Shown here: piece after piece, positions 51,872-61,068 of the stretch
Layout: each line of letters opens with the position of its first letter
How positions within the stretch are numbered: the stretch's first letter is position 1
DNA from: Azospirillum canadense
GTDB lineage: Bacteria > Pseudomonadota > Alphaproteobacteria > Azospirillales > Azospirillaceae
Direction of reading: 5' to 3'
Assembly: GCF_025961225.1 (NCBI RefSeq)
Contig: NZ_JAOQNG010000010.1
Coordinates: forward strand, 1,106,501 to 1,170,500
Length of the DNA: 64,000 bases
The notes under the pieces: generated by a model
The model's database searches: none
What the model saw: only the letters and a program-made list of their open reading frames with translations
Told to the model about the DNA's origin: nothing
Translations under genes and position numbers: made by a program

Positions 51872-52969
51872 TTATCCCTTCGTCTTGGGCGGCGGGGCGC
51901 TGAAGACGAAGTTGTCGAAGGTGTTCTCGGCGACGCGGAACCACAGGTATTCCTCGTCGCGGAACTTGCGCCACTGCTCGTAGACCTTCTTGAACTTCTC
52001 GTTCCGGGCCGACTCTTCCTCGTAGACCTCGAAGCTCGCCTGATAGCAGGCCTGCATCATCTCGCGCGGGAAGGGCTTCAGGATGGTGCCGGCGCCGACC
52101 AGCCGCTTCAGGGCGCGCATGTTCTGGACGTCGTACTTGCCCAGCATGTCCAGCGTGGCGTCGGAGCAGGCCGCCTCGTAGATCGCCTTGTAGTGCTTGG
52201 GCAGCTGTTCCCACTGCGGCAGGCTGACCAGCATCGACACCTGCGGGCCACCTTCCCACCAGCCGGGATAGTAGTAGTACTTGGCGACCTTGTTGAAGCC
52301 CAGCTTCTCGTCGTCGTAGGGGCCGACGAACTCCGCGGCGTCGATGGTGCCCTTTTCCAGCGCCGGGTAGATGTCGCCGCCGGCGATCTGCTGCGGCACG
52401 ACGCCCAGCTTGGTGAGGATGGTGCCGGCGTAGCCGCCGATGCGGAACTTCAGGCCCTTCAGGTCGTCGATGGTCTTCAGTTCCTTGCGGAACCAGCCGC
52501 CCATCTGCGTGCCGGTGTTGCCGGCGCCGAACTGGATGATGTTGTAGCCCTTGTAGAACTCCCGCATCAGGTCCATGCCGCCGCCGTAGGTCATCCAGGC
52601 GTTCTGCTGGCGGGCGTTCAGGCCAAAGGGCATGGCTGAATCAAAGGCGAAGGTCGGGTCCTTGCCGACATAGTAGTAGGAGACGGTGTGGCCGCACTCC
52701 ACGGTGCCGTCCTTGACGGCGTCCAGCACCTGCAGGCCGGGGACCAGCTCGCCGGCGGCGAAGGTCCGGATCTGGAACTTACCTTCCGTCATTTCGGCGA
52801 CGCGCTTGGCCACGAACTCGGCACCACCATAGATGGTGTCCAGGCTCTTCGGGAAGCTGGAGGCGCAACGCCACTTGATCTCGGGGTTGCTCTGCGCGAT
52901 GGCCGGCGCGGCGAGGGTGCTGGCGGCCACACCGACACCGGCGGTGGTCAGGAATGCACGGCGTTTCAT
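51872..52969 (-). CDS. takP: TRAP transporter solute-binding protein, TakP-like (2-oxoacid binding)
   Basis: 365 residues. Tat-type signal peptide (KRRAFLTTAGVGVAASTLAAPAIA). The mature protein closely follows Rhodobacter TakP from memory: WRCASSFPKSLDTIYGGAEF, GELVPGLQVLDAV, GGDIYPALEKGTIDAAEFVG and YYYYPGWWEGG. TakP binds 2-oxoacids such as pyruvate with a sodium ion. The ATG at 52969 has GGGAG 6 bases upstream; a TTG three bases earlier is less likely. It is convergent with its probable permeases rather than in their operon. Confidence 0.9.
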   Translation of the reverse strand: MKRRAFLTTAGVGVAASTLAAPAIAQSNPEIKWRCASSFPKSLDTIYGGAEFVAKRVAEMTEGKFQIRTFAAGELVPGLQVLDAVKDGTVECGHTVSYYYVGKDPTFAFDSAMPFGLNARQQNAWMTYGGGMDLMREFYKGYNIIQFGAGNTGTQMGGWFRKELKTIDDLKGLKFRIGGYAGTILTKLGVVPQQIAGGDIYPALEKGTIDAAEFVGPYDDEKLGFNKVAKYYYYPGWWEGGPQVSMLVSLPQWEQLPKHYKAIYEAACSDATLDMLGKYDVQNMRALKRLVGAGTILKPFPREMMQACYQASFEVYEEESARNEKFKKVYEQWRKFRDEEYLWFRVAENTFDNFVFSAPPPKTKG

Positions 52970-53390
52970 CAAAGTCTCCCTGAATCCCTTCCTTGCGTCG
53001 CCGATGCACGCCGTCGTTCCGGCCCCCGAACGGGAGCCCGGCCTGCAAGGCGGGAAGGTGTTGCGTGAGTGAATGGCAACGCCGGGGCGGCCATCACCGT
53101 GTGCGCTACGGTCGGCGGTTCACCCGGGCTGCGGGTGTGTCGGGTGCCGGTGTGCGGTCACACGGAATGGTGGAGCCCATGCGTTTGCCTCCCTGCGGTC
53201 CGGAGCTTGGCTGGCCTGGGGCAAACCCTGGGGCGAACCGCTCCGACTCCTTTTGACGGGAAGACTATGCCGGAAACGCGGGGCAGAGTTCAAGGCCAAG
53301 CATGGCTTGCCAGCCGCGGAATCGAAAATTTGTGCGCGAACAAGCGCTGAAAGCGAAACGGGAGGCCGAAGCCTCCCGTTCCGTTGCGCG
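52970..53390. other. 421-bp intergenic region between takP and parC
   Basis: It should contain the takP promoter on the minus strand and, at its right end, the parC terminator (53351-53380). A minor inverted repeat GTGTGCGGTCACAC is present near 53151. I see no coding sequence; open frames here have no family motif or ribosome-binding site. Confidence 0.6.
53351..53380 (-). terminator. Probable terminator of parC
   Basis: A perfect 10-bp stem AACGGGAGGC/GCCTCCCGTT with a four-base loop, read on the minus strand 11 bases after the parC stop and followed by a moderately T-rich TCGCTTTC. Confidence 0.75.
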
Positions 53391-55649
53391 TCAGGTGAAG
53401 CGGTTCACCTTGGGAAAGCCGTTGGGCGGCATCTTGCCGACCCCGGCCCGGTTGCCGAGCCAGCCGGTCAGGTTCGTCACGTTGAACTGCCGCTCGCCGT
53501 GCTTCCAGCTCAGCCCCTCGGCCAGGGTGAAGACCTTCAGGTCGGACAGGCTGCCGTCCTTGTACTTCTGCAGCTGCACGCCCTTGCCGCGCGTCATCTC
53601 CGGCACCTGGTCCAGCGGGAAGACCAGCAGCAGGCGGTTGTTGCCGATCACGGCCACATGGTCGCCCTCCACCGGGATGCAGATCTTGGCTTCCTTGTTG
53701 TCATCCGGGTTCAGCACCTGCTTGCCGGCGCGGGTCTGGGCGACGACCTCCGTCTCCTCGACCTGGAAGCCGCGGCCGTCCTCCGACGCAACCAGCAGCT
53801 TGCGGCCGGGCTGGTGCTTGAATAGCGCCAGGATGTCCACGTCGTTGCCAAGCTCGATCATCAGCCGCACCGGCTCGCCGAAGCCGCGCCCGCGCGGCAG
53901 CTTGTCGGCGGACAGCGTGTAGAACTTGCCGTTGGTGCCGAAGACCAGCAGCTTGTCGGTCGTCTCGCAGTGGACCCAGAAGCCCTCCGCGTCGCCGTCC
54001 TTGTACTTCACGTCGGCGCGCTCGACGTCGTTCAGGTGGTTGCGCACCGCGCGGATCCAGCCCTTCTTGGAGCACAGCACGGTCAGCGCCTCGCGCTCCA
54101 CCATGGCGTCGACGGGGATGTCGATCACCGCGGCGGCCTCGGCCACCTGGGTGCGGCGGTCCTCGCCGAAGCGCTTGCGCGTCTCCTCCGTCTCCTTGCC
54201 GATGGACTTCCAGCGCAGGCCCTCGTCTGCCAGCAGTTCGACCAGCCCCGCCTTCTCGGCGCTGAGCTTCTCGTTCTCCTTGCGGATTTCCATCTCCTCC
54301 AGCCGGCGCAGGTTGCGCAGCCGCATGTTCAGGATGGCCTCCGCCTGCACCTCGGTCAGGGCGAAGGCGCGCATCAGGTCCTGCTTGGGCTCGTCCTCCT
54401 CGCGGATGATGCGGATGACCTCGTCCAGGTTCAGGAAGGCGATAAGGTAGCCGCCCAGCACCTCCAGCCGGTGGTCGATCTGCGCCAGCCGGTGGTTGGA
54501 GCGGCGGACCAGCACCTCGTGCCGGTGGTCGAGGAAGGCGTCCAGCACCTCGAACAGGTTCATCACGCGCGGGACGTTGTCCTTGTCCAGCACGTTCATG
54601 TTCATGGCGAAGCGGATCTCCAGGTCGGTCGCCTGGAACAGCGAGGCCATCAGGACCTCGGGGTCGACGTTGCGGCTCTTGGGCACCAGCACCAGCCGGA
54701 CGTCCTCCGCCGACTCGTCGCGCACGTCCTCCAGCAGAAGCAGCTTCCGGTTGGCCAGCAGCTCCGCGATCTTCTCGACCAGCCGGGCCTTCTGCACCTG
54801 GTAGGGCATCTCGGTGACGACGACCTGCCAAGTCCCCTGGCCGAGCTTCTCCACCTCCCACTTGGCACGCAGACGGAACGATCCGCGGCCGGTTCGATAC
54901 GCTTCAACAACGTTCGCCCGCGGCTCCACCAGCACGCCCCCCGTGGGGAAGTCGGGGCCGGAGATCAGCGTGACCAGATCCTCGATCCTCGTCGGCGCCG
55001 GCAGTTCCTTTCCGGCCAACGCCGCCTTCACGCAGTCCTGCTTGTATTTCAGGACCAGCCGCAGGGCGGAGCAGATCTGGGCGACGTTGTGCGGCGGGAT
55101 GTTGGTCGCCATGCCCACGGCGATGCCGCTGGACCCGTTGGCCAGCAGGTTGGGGAAGTTGGCCGGCAGCACCGCCGGCTCTTCCCCGTCGCCGTCGTAG
55201 GTCGGTCGGAAGTCGACGGCGTCCTCGTCGATGCCCTCCAGCAGGGCCTTGGCGACCTCGGTCAGGCGGGCTTCCGTGTACCGCATGGCCGCGGCGTTGT
55301 CGCCGTCGATGTTGCCGAAGTTGCCCTGGCCGTCGATCAGCCGGTAGCGCACGGCGAAGTCCTGCGCCAGGCGGACCAGCGCGTCGTAGACCGCGGTGTC
55401 GCCGTGCGGGTGGAATTTGCCGATCACGTCGCCGACGACGCGGGCCGACTTCTTCGGCGGCGTCGACGGGTCCAGCCGCAGTTGGCTCATGGCGTAGAGC
55501 AGCCGCCGGTGCACCGGCTTCAGGCCGTCGCGCACGTCGGGCAGCGACCGCGCCATGATGGTGGACAGGGCGTAGCTCAGGTACCGCTCGCTGAGGGCCT
55601 CGCGAAGCGGCTTGTCCGAAATGTCGAGGACGGGGTCTTGGGACGTCAT
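53391..55649 (-). CDS. parC: DNA topoisomerase IV subunit A
   Basis: 752 residues. Breakage-reunion core: ARSLPDVRDGLKPVHRRLLYAM, catalytic Tyr in AAMRYTEARL and the quinolone-region segment GKFHPHGDTAVYDALVRLAQ. The positions of E. coli ParC Ser80 and Glu84 are Thr and Asp here. The coiled arm (about 400-480) and C-terminal beta-pinwheel blades (about 500-745) are present but lack the GyrA box, supporting ParC over GyrA. It decatenates replicated chromosomes together with ParE, which is not in the window. recO follows upstream on the same strand. Confidence 0.95.
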   Translation of the reverse strand: MTSQDPVLDISDKPLREALSERYLSYALSTIMARSLPDVRDGLKPVHRRLLYAMSQLRLDPSTPPKKSARVVGDVIGKFHPHGDTAVYDALVRLAQDFAVRYRLIDGQGNFGNIDGDNAAAMRYTEARLTEVAKALLEGIDEDAVDFRPTYDGDGEEPAVLPANFPNLLANGSSGIAVGMATNIPPHNVAQICSALRLVLKYKQDCVKAALAGKELPAPTRIEDLVTLISGPDFPTGGVLVEPRANVVEAYRTGRGSFRLRAKWEVEKLGQGTWQVVVTEMPYQVQKARLVEKIAELLANRKLLLLEDVRDESAEDVRLVLVPKSRNVDPEVLMASLFQATDLEIRFAMNMNVLDKDNVPRVMNLFEVLDAFLDHRHEVLVRRSNHRLAQIDHRLEVLGGYLIAFLNLDEVIRIIREEDEPKQDLMRAFALTEVQAEAILNMRLRNLRRLEEMEIRKENEKLSAEKAGLVELLADEGLRWKSIGKETEETRKRFGEDRRTQVAEAAAVIDIPVDAMVEREALTVLCSKKGWIRAVRNHLNDVERADVKYKDGDAEGFWVHCETTDKLLVFGTNGKFYTLSADKLPRGRGFGEPVRLMIELGNDVDILALFKHQPGRKLLVASEDGRGFQVEETEVVAQTRAGKQVLNPDDNKEAKICIPVEGDHVAVIGNNRLLLVFPLDQVPEMTRGKGVQLQKYKDGSLSDLKVFTLAEGLSWKHGERQFNVTNLTGWLGNRAGVGKMPPNGFPKVNRFT

Positions 55650-55667
55650 GCCTTTTGGATACCAAAT

Positions 55668-56396
55668 CTAGCTGCGGCGCGCCACCGCGTTCGCGTAACG
55701 TTCTCTTAATCGTTCACGCGCCGGCGGCACGGGGCCGCTCAGCACGTGGCGTTCCAGGAAGTGTTCGGTCAGCCGCAACCCTTCCTCCACCTCGCGCGGA
55801 CCGCCGCCGCCCAGGCCGATCAGAAAGCCCGGCAGGGGCAGCAGCCGGTCGCGGTAGGGTTCGCCCACCGCGGCGGACACGGCGCGGCCGGTCCGCGGGC
55901 TGACATAGGCGAGGTAGTCGTTGGTGCCCGTCACCGCGCAGCGGTCCAGATCCAACCCGAATCCCAACTCGCCCAGCAGCCCGACTTCCCACCGCACGTA
56001 GGTCTCGGCCCAGGCGTCGGTTCCCAGCAGGCCAAACAGCGCCAGCAGGCCGTCGAACAGGGCGCTGTTCGGCTCATGCTCCGGGATCGCCGCTTCGACC
56101 AGGGCGCAGGCGGCGGTCAGCGCGGCCAGCCGCGGCGGGTCATCGAGGAAGGCCGCGGCGTAGCCGTGCGCCGTCTCCAGCGAGAAGTTGCCGAGATGCT
56201 CGGGCAGCCGCCCGCGCCAGCGCGCCGCGACCAGCGTGCCGGGTTCCAGACTGCCGCGCTGCCGGCTCGACCGGCCGCCCATCACCATGCCGGCGTGGCG
56301 CCCATGCTCCCGCGTCAGCAGGCTGGCGACCGCCGACGTCTCGCCATGGGGGCGCGTCGACAGCACGATGCCCTGATCGGACCATTCCATGCCCAT
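55668..56396 (-). CDS. recO: DNA repair protein RecO
   Basis: 242 residues. N-terminal OB-fold: WSDQGIVLSTRPHGETSAVASLLTREHGRHAGMVMGGRSSRQRG. The C-terminal half is helical with DLDRCAVTGTNDYLAYVSPRTGRAVS, the region of the zinc site in some RecO proteins; here only one Cys remains, so zinc binding is doubtful. RecO loads RecA on SSB-coated DNA. An ATG six bases later (56390) is an alternative start. It is 18 bp upstream of parC and probably cotranscribed. Confidence 0.93.
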   Translation of the reverse strand: MGMEWSDQGIVLSTRPHGETSAVASLLTREHGRHAGMVMGGRSSRQRGSLEPGTLVAARWRGRLPEHLGNFSLETAHGYAAAFLDDPPRLAALTAACALVEAAIPEHEPNSALFDGLLALFGLLGTDAWAETYVRWEVGLLGELGFGLDLDRCAVTGTNDYLAYVSPRTGRAVSAAVGEPYRDRLLPLPGFLIGLGGGGPREVEEGLRLTEHFLERHVLSGPVPPARERLRERYANAVARRS

Positions 56397-56597
56397 GCTC
56401 TACCAAGTTGTCCGCGGGCCCGCAATTCGTCCGACGATCCCCGGTGGCAGCGGCCTGCGCGTCAAAGACGTTTCGCAAGCGCGAAAGAAAGTTCGTACGG
56501 GCACGAACTTCACTTCTCCTTCACCATTCCGGCAATATGGTGGCGGCCGGCGTGTCAGCATTGCGGCGGTCAGGCGGCGCACGGTCACCGCTGGTTC

Positions 56598-58775
56598 ATG
56601 AGGGGGGTCTTGAGCAGCACGATCGACCGATACCTGTTGGCCGAGAAAGCCGGCTCCGAGGGCGTTTGGGACTGGGACCTTCGCAACGACTCGATGTTCC
56701 TGTCCCCGCGCTTCAAGGACTTTCTCGGACTGCCGCCGGGCGACTCGAACCGCCCGGAGGATTGGCTCGACCGTGTCCACCCCGAGGACATCGACTGGCT
56801 CTACGCCTCCTTCGAAGGTCAAATGGTGGGTGTTTCGGTCCCTTTCCAGATCGAACACCGCGTGCTGCGCACCGAATCGGATCCCGCGGGGGAGGATGGC
56901 GCCGCCAACAACGGACGCTGGCGCTGGCTGGTCTGCCGGGGCATGGCTGTCATGGACGAATCGGGCGACCCGGCCCGCCTCGTCGGGTCGGTCGCCGACA
57001 TCACCGACCGCAAGAACGCCGAGCGGGACCTGCGCCGCAGCGAGGAGCGCTACGCCCTGGCCGCCGCCGGCGCCAATGACGGCCTGTGGGACTGGCGGAT
57101 CGACACGGGCGAGGTCTACTACTCCCCGCGCTGCGCGGCCCTGCTGGGGCTGGACGCCGCCACCCCGGCCAATGCAAAGGCGGCCGACACCACGGCGCCC
57201 AACACCACGGCGGCTTGGTTCAACCGCGTCCTCCCCGACGACCGGGAGGGGCTGAAGAGCGCCATCGACCTGCATCTGGCGGGCGAGCGCGACCACGTGG
57301 AGCACGAATTCCGCATCCACGCCGCCGATGGCGGCACGCCCTGGCTGCTCGTGCGCGGCCTCGCCGTGCGGGAGGCCGGGCGGGCGGTGCGCATCGCCGG
57401 CTCGATGACCGACATCACCGCGCGCAAAAAGGCGGAGCAGCAGGTGCTGTTCGACGCCTTCCACGATGGCATGACCGGCCTGCCGAACCGCACGCTCCTG
57501 CTCGACCGCGTCGGGCAGGCGCTGGACCGCAACCGCCGCGCCGGCGGCAAGCCCTTCGCTGTGCTGCTCATTGACCTCGACCGCTTCAAGTCGATCAACG
57601 ACGCGCTGGGGCCGGCGGCCGGCGACACGCTGCTGAAGATCATCGCGGACCGGCTCAATTCAATCCGCCGCATGGGCGACACGCTGGCCCGGCTGTCGGT
57701 GGACGAGTTCGCCATGCTGCTGGACGACGTCGCCGACGTGGGCAGCGCCCTTGCGGCGGCGGAGCGGATGGCCGCGACCATCGGCCGCCCGTTGGCGCTG
57801 GACGGGCACGAGCTGGCCCTGACCGCCTCCATCGGCATCGCGCTCAGCGCCACCGGCTATGACCGGGCGGAGGACATGCTGCGCGACGCCGGACTCGCCA
57901 TGTACCGGGCGAAGTCGGGCGGCCGGGCGCGCATCGACGTGTTCGACAGCAACCTGCGCCGGCAGGCGATGACGCGGATCCGCACGGAAACCGACCTGCG
58001 CACGGCGCTGGAGCAGAACCAGCTCTGCCTCTTCTACCAGCCGATCATCGGGGTGTCGGCCGGGCGCATCGCCGGTTTCGAGGCGCTGATGCGCTGGCGC
58101 CACCCGGAACGCGGGCTGGTCCCGCCCGGCGAGTTCATCCCGCTGGCCGAGGACTCGGGCCTGATCGTCCCCATGGGCCGCTGGGCTCTGCGCGAGGCGA
58201 CGCGGCAGCTCAGCCTGTGGCAGCGCAGCTTCCCGCGCCGGACGCCGCTGTTCATGAGCGTCAACGTCTCCTCCCGCCAGTTCCGCGACGACGACCTCGT
58301 CGGGCTGGTGCAGGAAGTGCTGGACGAATACCGCGTCCCGCCCGCGACGCTGAAGCTGGAGATCACGGAAAGCCTGCTGATGCAGGATCCGGCCAAATGC
58401 CGGGAGCTGATGCAGATGATCCGCGACATGGACGTGCGCCTGTCCATCGACGATTTCGGCACCGGCTATTCGTCGCTGTCCTACCTGCACAAGTTCCCGG
58501 CCGACACGCTGAAGATCGACCGCAGCTTCGTCCAGGCGGTGTCATCAGGCGAGGGCAACGCCGCCATCGTCCAGGTCATCACCACGCTGGCCACCATCCT
58601 GGGCATGGACGCCGTGGCCGAGGGCGTGGAGACGGAGGCGGAGGCCGAATTCCTGCGCGACATCATGTGCAAATACGCGCAAGGCTATCTCTACGCCCGC
58701 CCCGCTCCGTCGGAGGACATCGAGCGGCTGCTGGTCAAGGAACTGACCGAACCGCTGGTCGACGGCATCTTCTGA
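56598..58775 (+). CDS. PAS-PAS-GGDEF-EAL protein with degenerate GGDEF
   Basis: 725 residues, cytoplasmic. Two PAS domains (about 12-140 and 150-280, each with VWDWDLR/LWDWRID and a closing DIT motif). The GGDEF domain (about 285-450) has SVDEF (367-371) in place of GGDEF but keeps the RMGD inhibitory-site motif five residues upstream. The EAL domain (about 465-715) has E495-A-L and D618-D-F-G intact, so phosphodiesterase activity is likely, with the GGDEF domain perhaps acting as a GTP or c-di-GMP sensor. No clear ribosome-binding site precedes the ATG, so the start is uncertain. Divergent from recO. Confidence 0.88.
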   Translation: MRGVLSSTIDRYLLAEKAGSEGVWDWDLRNDSMFLSPRFKDFLGLPPGDSNRPEDWLDRVHPEDIDWLYASFEGQMVGVSVPFQIEHRVLRTESDPAGEDGAANNGRWRWLVCRGMAVMDESGDPARLVGSVADITDRKNAERDLRRSEERYALAAAGANDGLWDWRIDTGEVYYSPRCAALLGLDAATPANAKAADTTAPNTTAAWFNRVLPDDREGLKSAIDLHLAGERDHVEHEFRIHAADGGTPWLLVRGLAVREAGRAVRIAGSMTDITARKKAEQQVLFDAFHDGMTGLPNRTLLLDRVGQALDRNRRAGGKPFAVLLIDLDRFKSINDALGPAAGDTLLKIIADRLNSIRRMGDTLARLSVDEFAMLLDDVADVGSALAAAERMAATIGRPLALDGHELALTASIGIALSATGYDRAEDMLRDAGLAMYRAKSGGRARIDVFDSNLRRQAMTRIRTETDLRTALEQNQLCLFYQPIIGVSAGRIAGFEALMRWRHPERGLVPPGEFIPLAEDSGLIVPMGRWALREATRQLSLWQRSFPRRTPLFMSVNVSSRQFRDDDLVGLVQEVLDEYRVPPATLKLEITESLLMQDPAKCRELMQMIRDMDVRLSIDDFGTGYSSLSYLHKFPADTLKIDRSFVQAVSSGEGNAAIVQVITTLATILGMDAVAEGVETEAEAEFLRDIMCKYAQGYLYARPAPSEDIERLLVKELTEPLVDGIF

Positions 58776-58871
58776 CCCGAAAGGCAATCCTTGACCCAAC
58801 GGGGACTTTCCCCCGGCCCCCGCTCTGTGCGAGTGTCCGCGCTCCCCGTCGAGTTAAAAGGAACTTGGGTT

Positions 58872-59255
58872 ATGGCCGACCGCACCTGCGGAGAGTGCAC
58901 GCTGTGCTGCAAACTGATGGGCGTGCCCGAACTGAAGAAGCCGTCGGCCAAATGGTGCGTGTCCTGCGACCAGGGCAAGGGCTGCACGGTCTATGAGGAG
59001 CGCCCGCCCTCCTGCCGGAACTTCCAGTGCTTCTGGCTGATGGACGAGAACTTCCCCGACGAGTTCCGCCCCGACCGCATCCACGCGCTGGCCGCCTTCA
59101 ACGACGTCAAGGACAGCTGCGTCCTGCACGTCGATCCGGCCAAGCCCCGCGCCATGTCCAGCCCGGAAGTCAACGCCCTGATCGACGCCCTGCTGAAGGC
59201 CTACAAGAAGGTCTTCATCCTCTCCGGCAAGGAAAGCGCCCTGATCCAACGCTGA
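58872..59255 (+). CDS. YkgJ-family cysteine cluster protein
   Basis: 127 residues. N-terminal CGECTLCCKLMGV, then WCVSCDQGKGCTVYEERPPSCRNFQCFW: eight clustered cysteines likely binding zinc or iron. Function unknown for most members. The ATG at 58872 has AAGGA 9 bases upstream; a longer frame to 58791 is not supported. It is a single gene facing the DUF1772-like gene. Confidence 0.85.
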   Translation: MADRTCGECTLCCKLMGVPELKKPSAKWCVSCDQGKGCTVYEERPPSCRNFQCFWLMDENFPDEFRPDRIHALAAFNDVKDSCVLHVDPAKPRAMSSPEVNALIDALLKAYKKVFILSGKESALIQR

Positions 59256-59265
59256 CGGGACCAAC

Positions 59266-59706
59266 CTACCGCCGAACCACCGCCATGCACGTGGCCAGGA
59301 ACGCGCCGAACACGATCAGCGCGTTCGCGGCGTGCGCCCATTCCCATTGGCGCCGCAACGCGTTCCAATTCTCCGGCGACCGGGTCCAGTTCGCCGTTTC
59401 CTGGTTGGCCGGGAAAATCCAGACAAAGAAGACGGCGAGGCTCAGCAGAACCAGCAGGGCTGAGATTCCGGCCCAACGCGCCGCCGCACGATCACGGCGA
59501 CGCTCCAGAGCCGCCAAGGCGCCGTTCGCGAAGAACGCCACGATGATCGGGATACCGAACAGGGCCCAGCCGGCGTAAATGCCCTGGACCACGAAGTAGG
59601 CATCCCGCTCCATCCCGATCTTCGCCGGCAACTCGGACAGGTGAGCACCACTCGGGACGAGGATGATCGCCATGAAGGCGATGGTGAACAGCCGCAGCAT
59701 GGTCAT
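59266..59706 (-). CDS. DUF1772-like (anthrone oxygenase-related) membrane protein
   Basis: 146 residues with four hydrophobic helices (LFTIAFMAIILVPSGAHL, GWALFGIPIIVAFFANGA, ISALLVLLSLAVFFVWIF, ANALIVFGAFLATCMAV). Between the last two is NWTRSPENWNALRRQWEWAH, which resembles the conserved NW...NW..LR..WE..H segment of DUF1772. Function unknown. The family assignment is by pattern only and moderate. It is convergent with the YkgJ-like gene and followed upstream by a palindrome. Confidence 0.62.
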   Translation of the reverse strand: MTMLRLFTIAFMAIILVPSGAHLSELPAKIGMERDAYFVVQGIYAGWALFGIPIIVAFFANGALAALERRRDRAAARWAGISALLVLLSLAVFFVWIFPANQETANWTRSPENWNALRRQWEWAHAANALIVFGAFLATCMAVVRR

Positions 59707-59733
59707 CGCATGCCCCCGCCGTTATGCCGTGGT

Positions 59734-59772
59734 CTATCCCCCTCTCCCGCCCCCGGCGGGAGAGGGGGATAG
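59734..59772. repeat. Palindrome CTATCCCCCTCTCCCGCC
   Basis: A perfect 18-bp stem with a CCC loop, between the DUF1772-like gene and fba on the minus strand. Its inner 13 bp and loop equal those of the copy at 51781-51809. It lies 9 bases after the fba stop and may end that transcript. Confidence 0.9.
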
Positions 59773-59780
59773 GCTTCCCC

Positions 59781-60872
59781 TTACTGCGCCAAGCTACGCC
59801 CGGCCGACCCAAGGTCAGCAAACGCCTCGTCGAGGCGGCTGGCGACGCCCTTCTCGCCGACCCGCAGCCACTTGCGCGGATCGTACAGCTTCTTCTGCGG
59901 GGCGCCGGTCGCCGGGTCGATCTGGTGCGTGAAGGCGACGGGGTTCGCGTTCACATAGCCGCCGATGGCGGAGGCGAAGGCGAACTGGGTGTCTGTGTCG
60001 ATGTTCATCTTGAACACGCCGTAGGACACCGCCTCGCGGATCTTGTCCTTTTCCGAGCCGGACCCGCCGTGGAAAACGAGGCTGAGCGGCTTGTCGCCGC
60101 CCGTCCGTGCCGCGACCGCCTCCTGCGAGGCCTTCAGGATCTCCGGGCGCAGCTTCACGTTGCCGGGCGCATAGACGCCGTGGACGTTGCCGAAGGACGC
60201 GGCGATGGTCACGTGGCCGATGGGCGACAGCGCGTCATAGGCGCGCAGCACGTCCTCCGGCTGGGTGTAGAGGTGTGCATTGTCCGCGGACTCCTCCAGG
60301 TCGTGGCCGATGCCGTCCTCCTCACCGCCGGTCACGCCCAGCTCGATCTCCAGGCTCATCCCCAGCGGCGCCAGCCGTTCCAGCACCTTGGCGCATTCGG
60401 CGATGTTGGTCTCCAGCGGCTCGGCCGACAGGTCGATCATGTGGGAGGAGAAGAGCGGCTTCCCGGTGCGGGCCATGAAGGCCTCGCCGTGGTCGATCAT
60501 GCCGTTCACCCACGGCAGCAGGGACCGGTCCGCGTGGTCGGTGTGCATGATGACGCAGACGCCGTAGGCCTCGGCGAGCAGATGGACGTGCTGCGCAGCC
60601 GACACGGCGCCGAGAACGCGAGCGGTGTGGGCGTCCGGGCAGCCCTCGCCGGCGAAGAATCGCGCACCGCCGTTGGACAGCTGGATGATCACGTCCGACT
60701 TGTTGCGCGCCGCCGCTTCCAGCACCGCGTTGATGCTGTTGGTGCCGATCACGTTCACCGCCGGCAGGGCGTAGCCGCCGGTCCGGCAGGCGTCCAGCAG
60801 GGCCAGGTAATCCGCCCCCGTGACGACGCCCGGCGCCAGCTTCAGGCGCTGCCGGAGTTCCTGATCAGACAT
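59781..60872 (-). CDS. fba: Class II fructose-bisphosphate aldolase
   Basis: 363 residues. N-terminus GVVTGADYLALLDACRTGGYALPAVNVIGTNSINAVLEAA, zinc ligands in IMHTDHADRSLLPW and LVFHGGSG, and KMNIDTDTQFAFASAI. This is the long type A class II enzyme (about 360 residues, like E. coli FbaA). It interconverts fructose 1,6-bisphosphate with DHAP and G3P. The start at 60872 has GGGAGG 5 bases upstream; the frame is open to 61727 as a shadow of the amylase gene. Confidence 0.95.
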   Translation of the reverse strand: MSDQELRQRLKLAPGVVTGADYLALLDACRTGGYALPAVNVIGTNSINAVLEAAARNKSDVIIQLSNGGARFFAGEGCPDAHTARVLGAVSAAQHVHLLAEAYGVCVIMHTDHADRSLLPWVNGMIDHGEAFMARTGKPLFSSHMIDLSAEPLETNIAECAKVLERLAPLGMSLEIELGVTGGEEDGIGHDLEESADNAHLYTQPEDVLRAYDALSPIGHVTIAASFGNVHGVYAPGNVKLRPEILKASQEAVAARTGGDKPLSLVFHGGSGSEKDKIREAVSYGVFKMNIDTDTQFAFASAIGGYVNANPVAFTHQIDPATGAPQKKLYDPRKWLRVGEKGVASRLDEAFADLGSAGRSLAQ

Positions 60873-61068
60873 TCGTTCCTCCCAACCTTCATGGATCGCG
60901 GGCGCAGAATGCCCCGGACCGTCCGGACCTGTCGAGCGTGACGGCCCCGCGCCACGCCCCCACCCCCGGATGCGCCAGCGTGGACGCAGCGCCTTCCGCG
61001 CGAAAAACCTTTCGTTAACCATAACAGCCCACCCTGCCGGCGCCCCTTCACCAGCGGACCGCCGGACG

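Noticed and set aside
52970..53390. Possible small gene between takP and parC
   Set aside because: Several open frames exist, but none has a ribosome-binding site, consistent composition or a recognisable motif.
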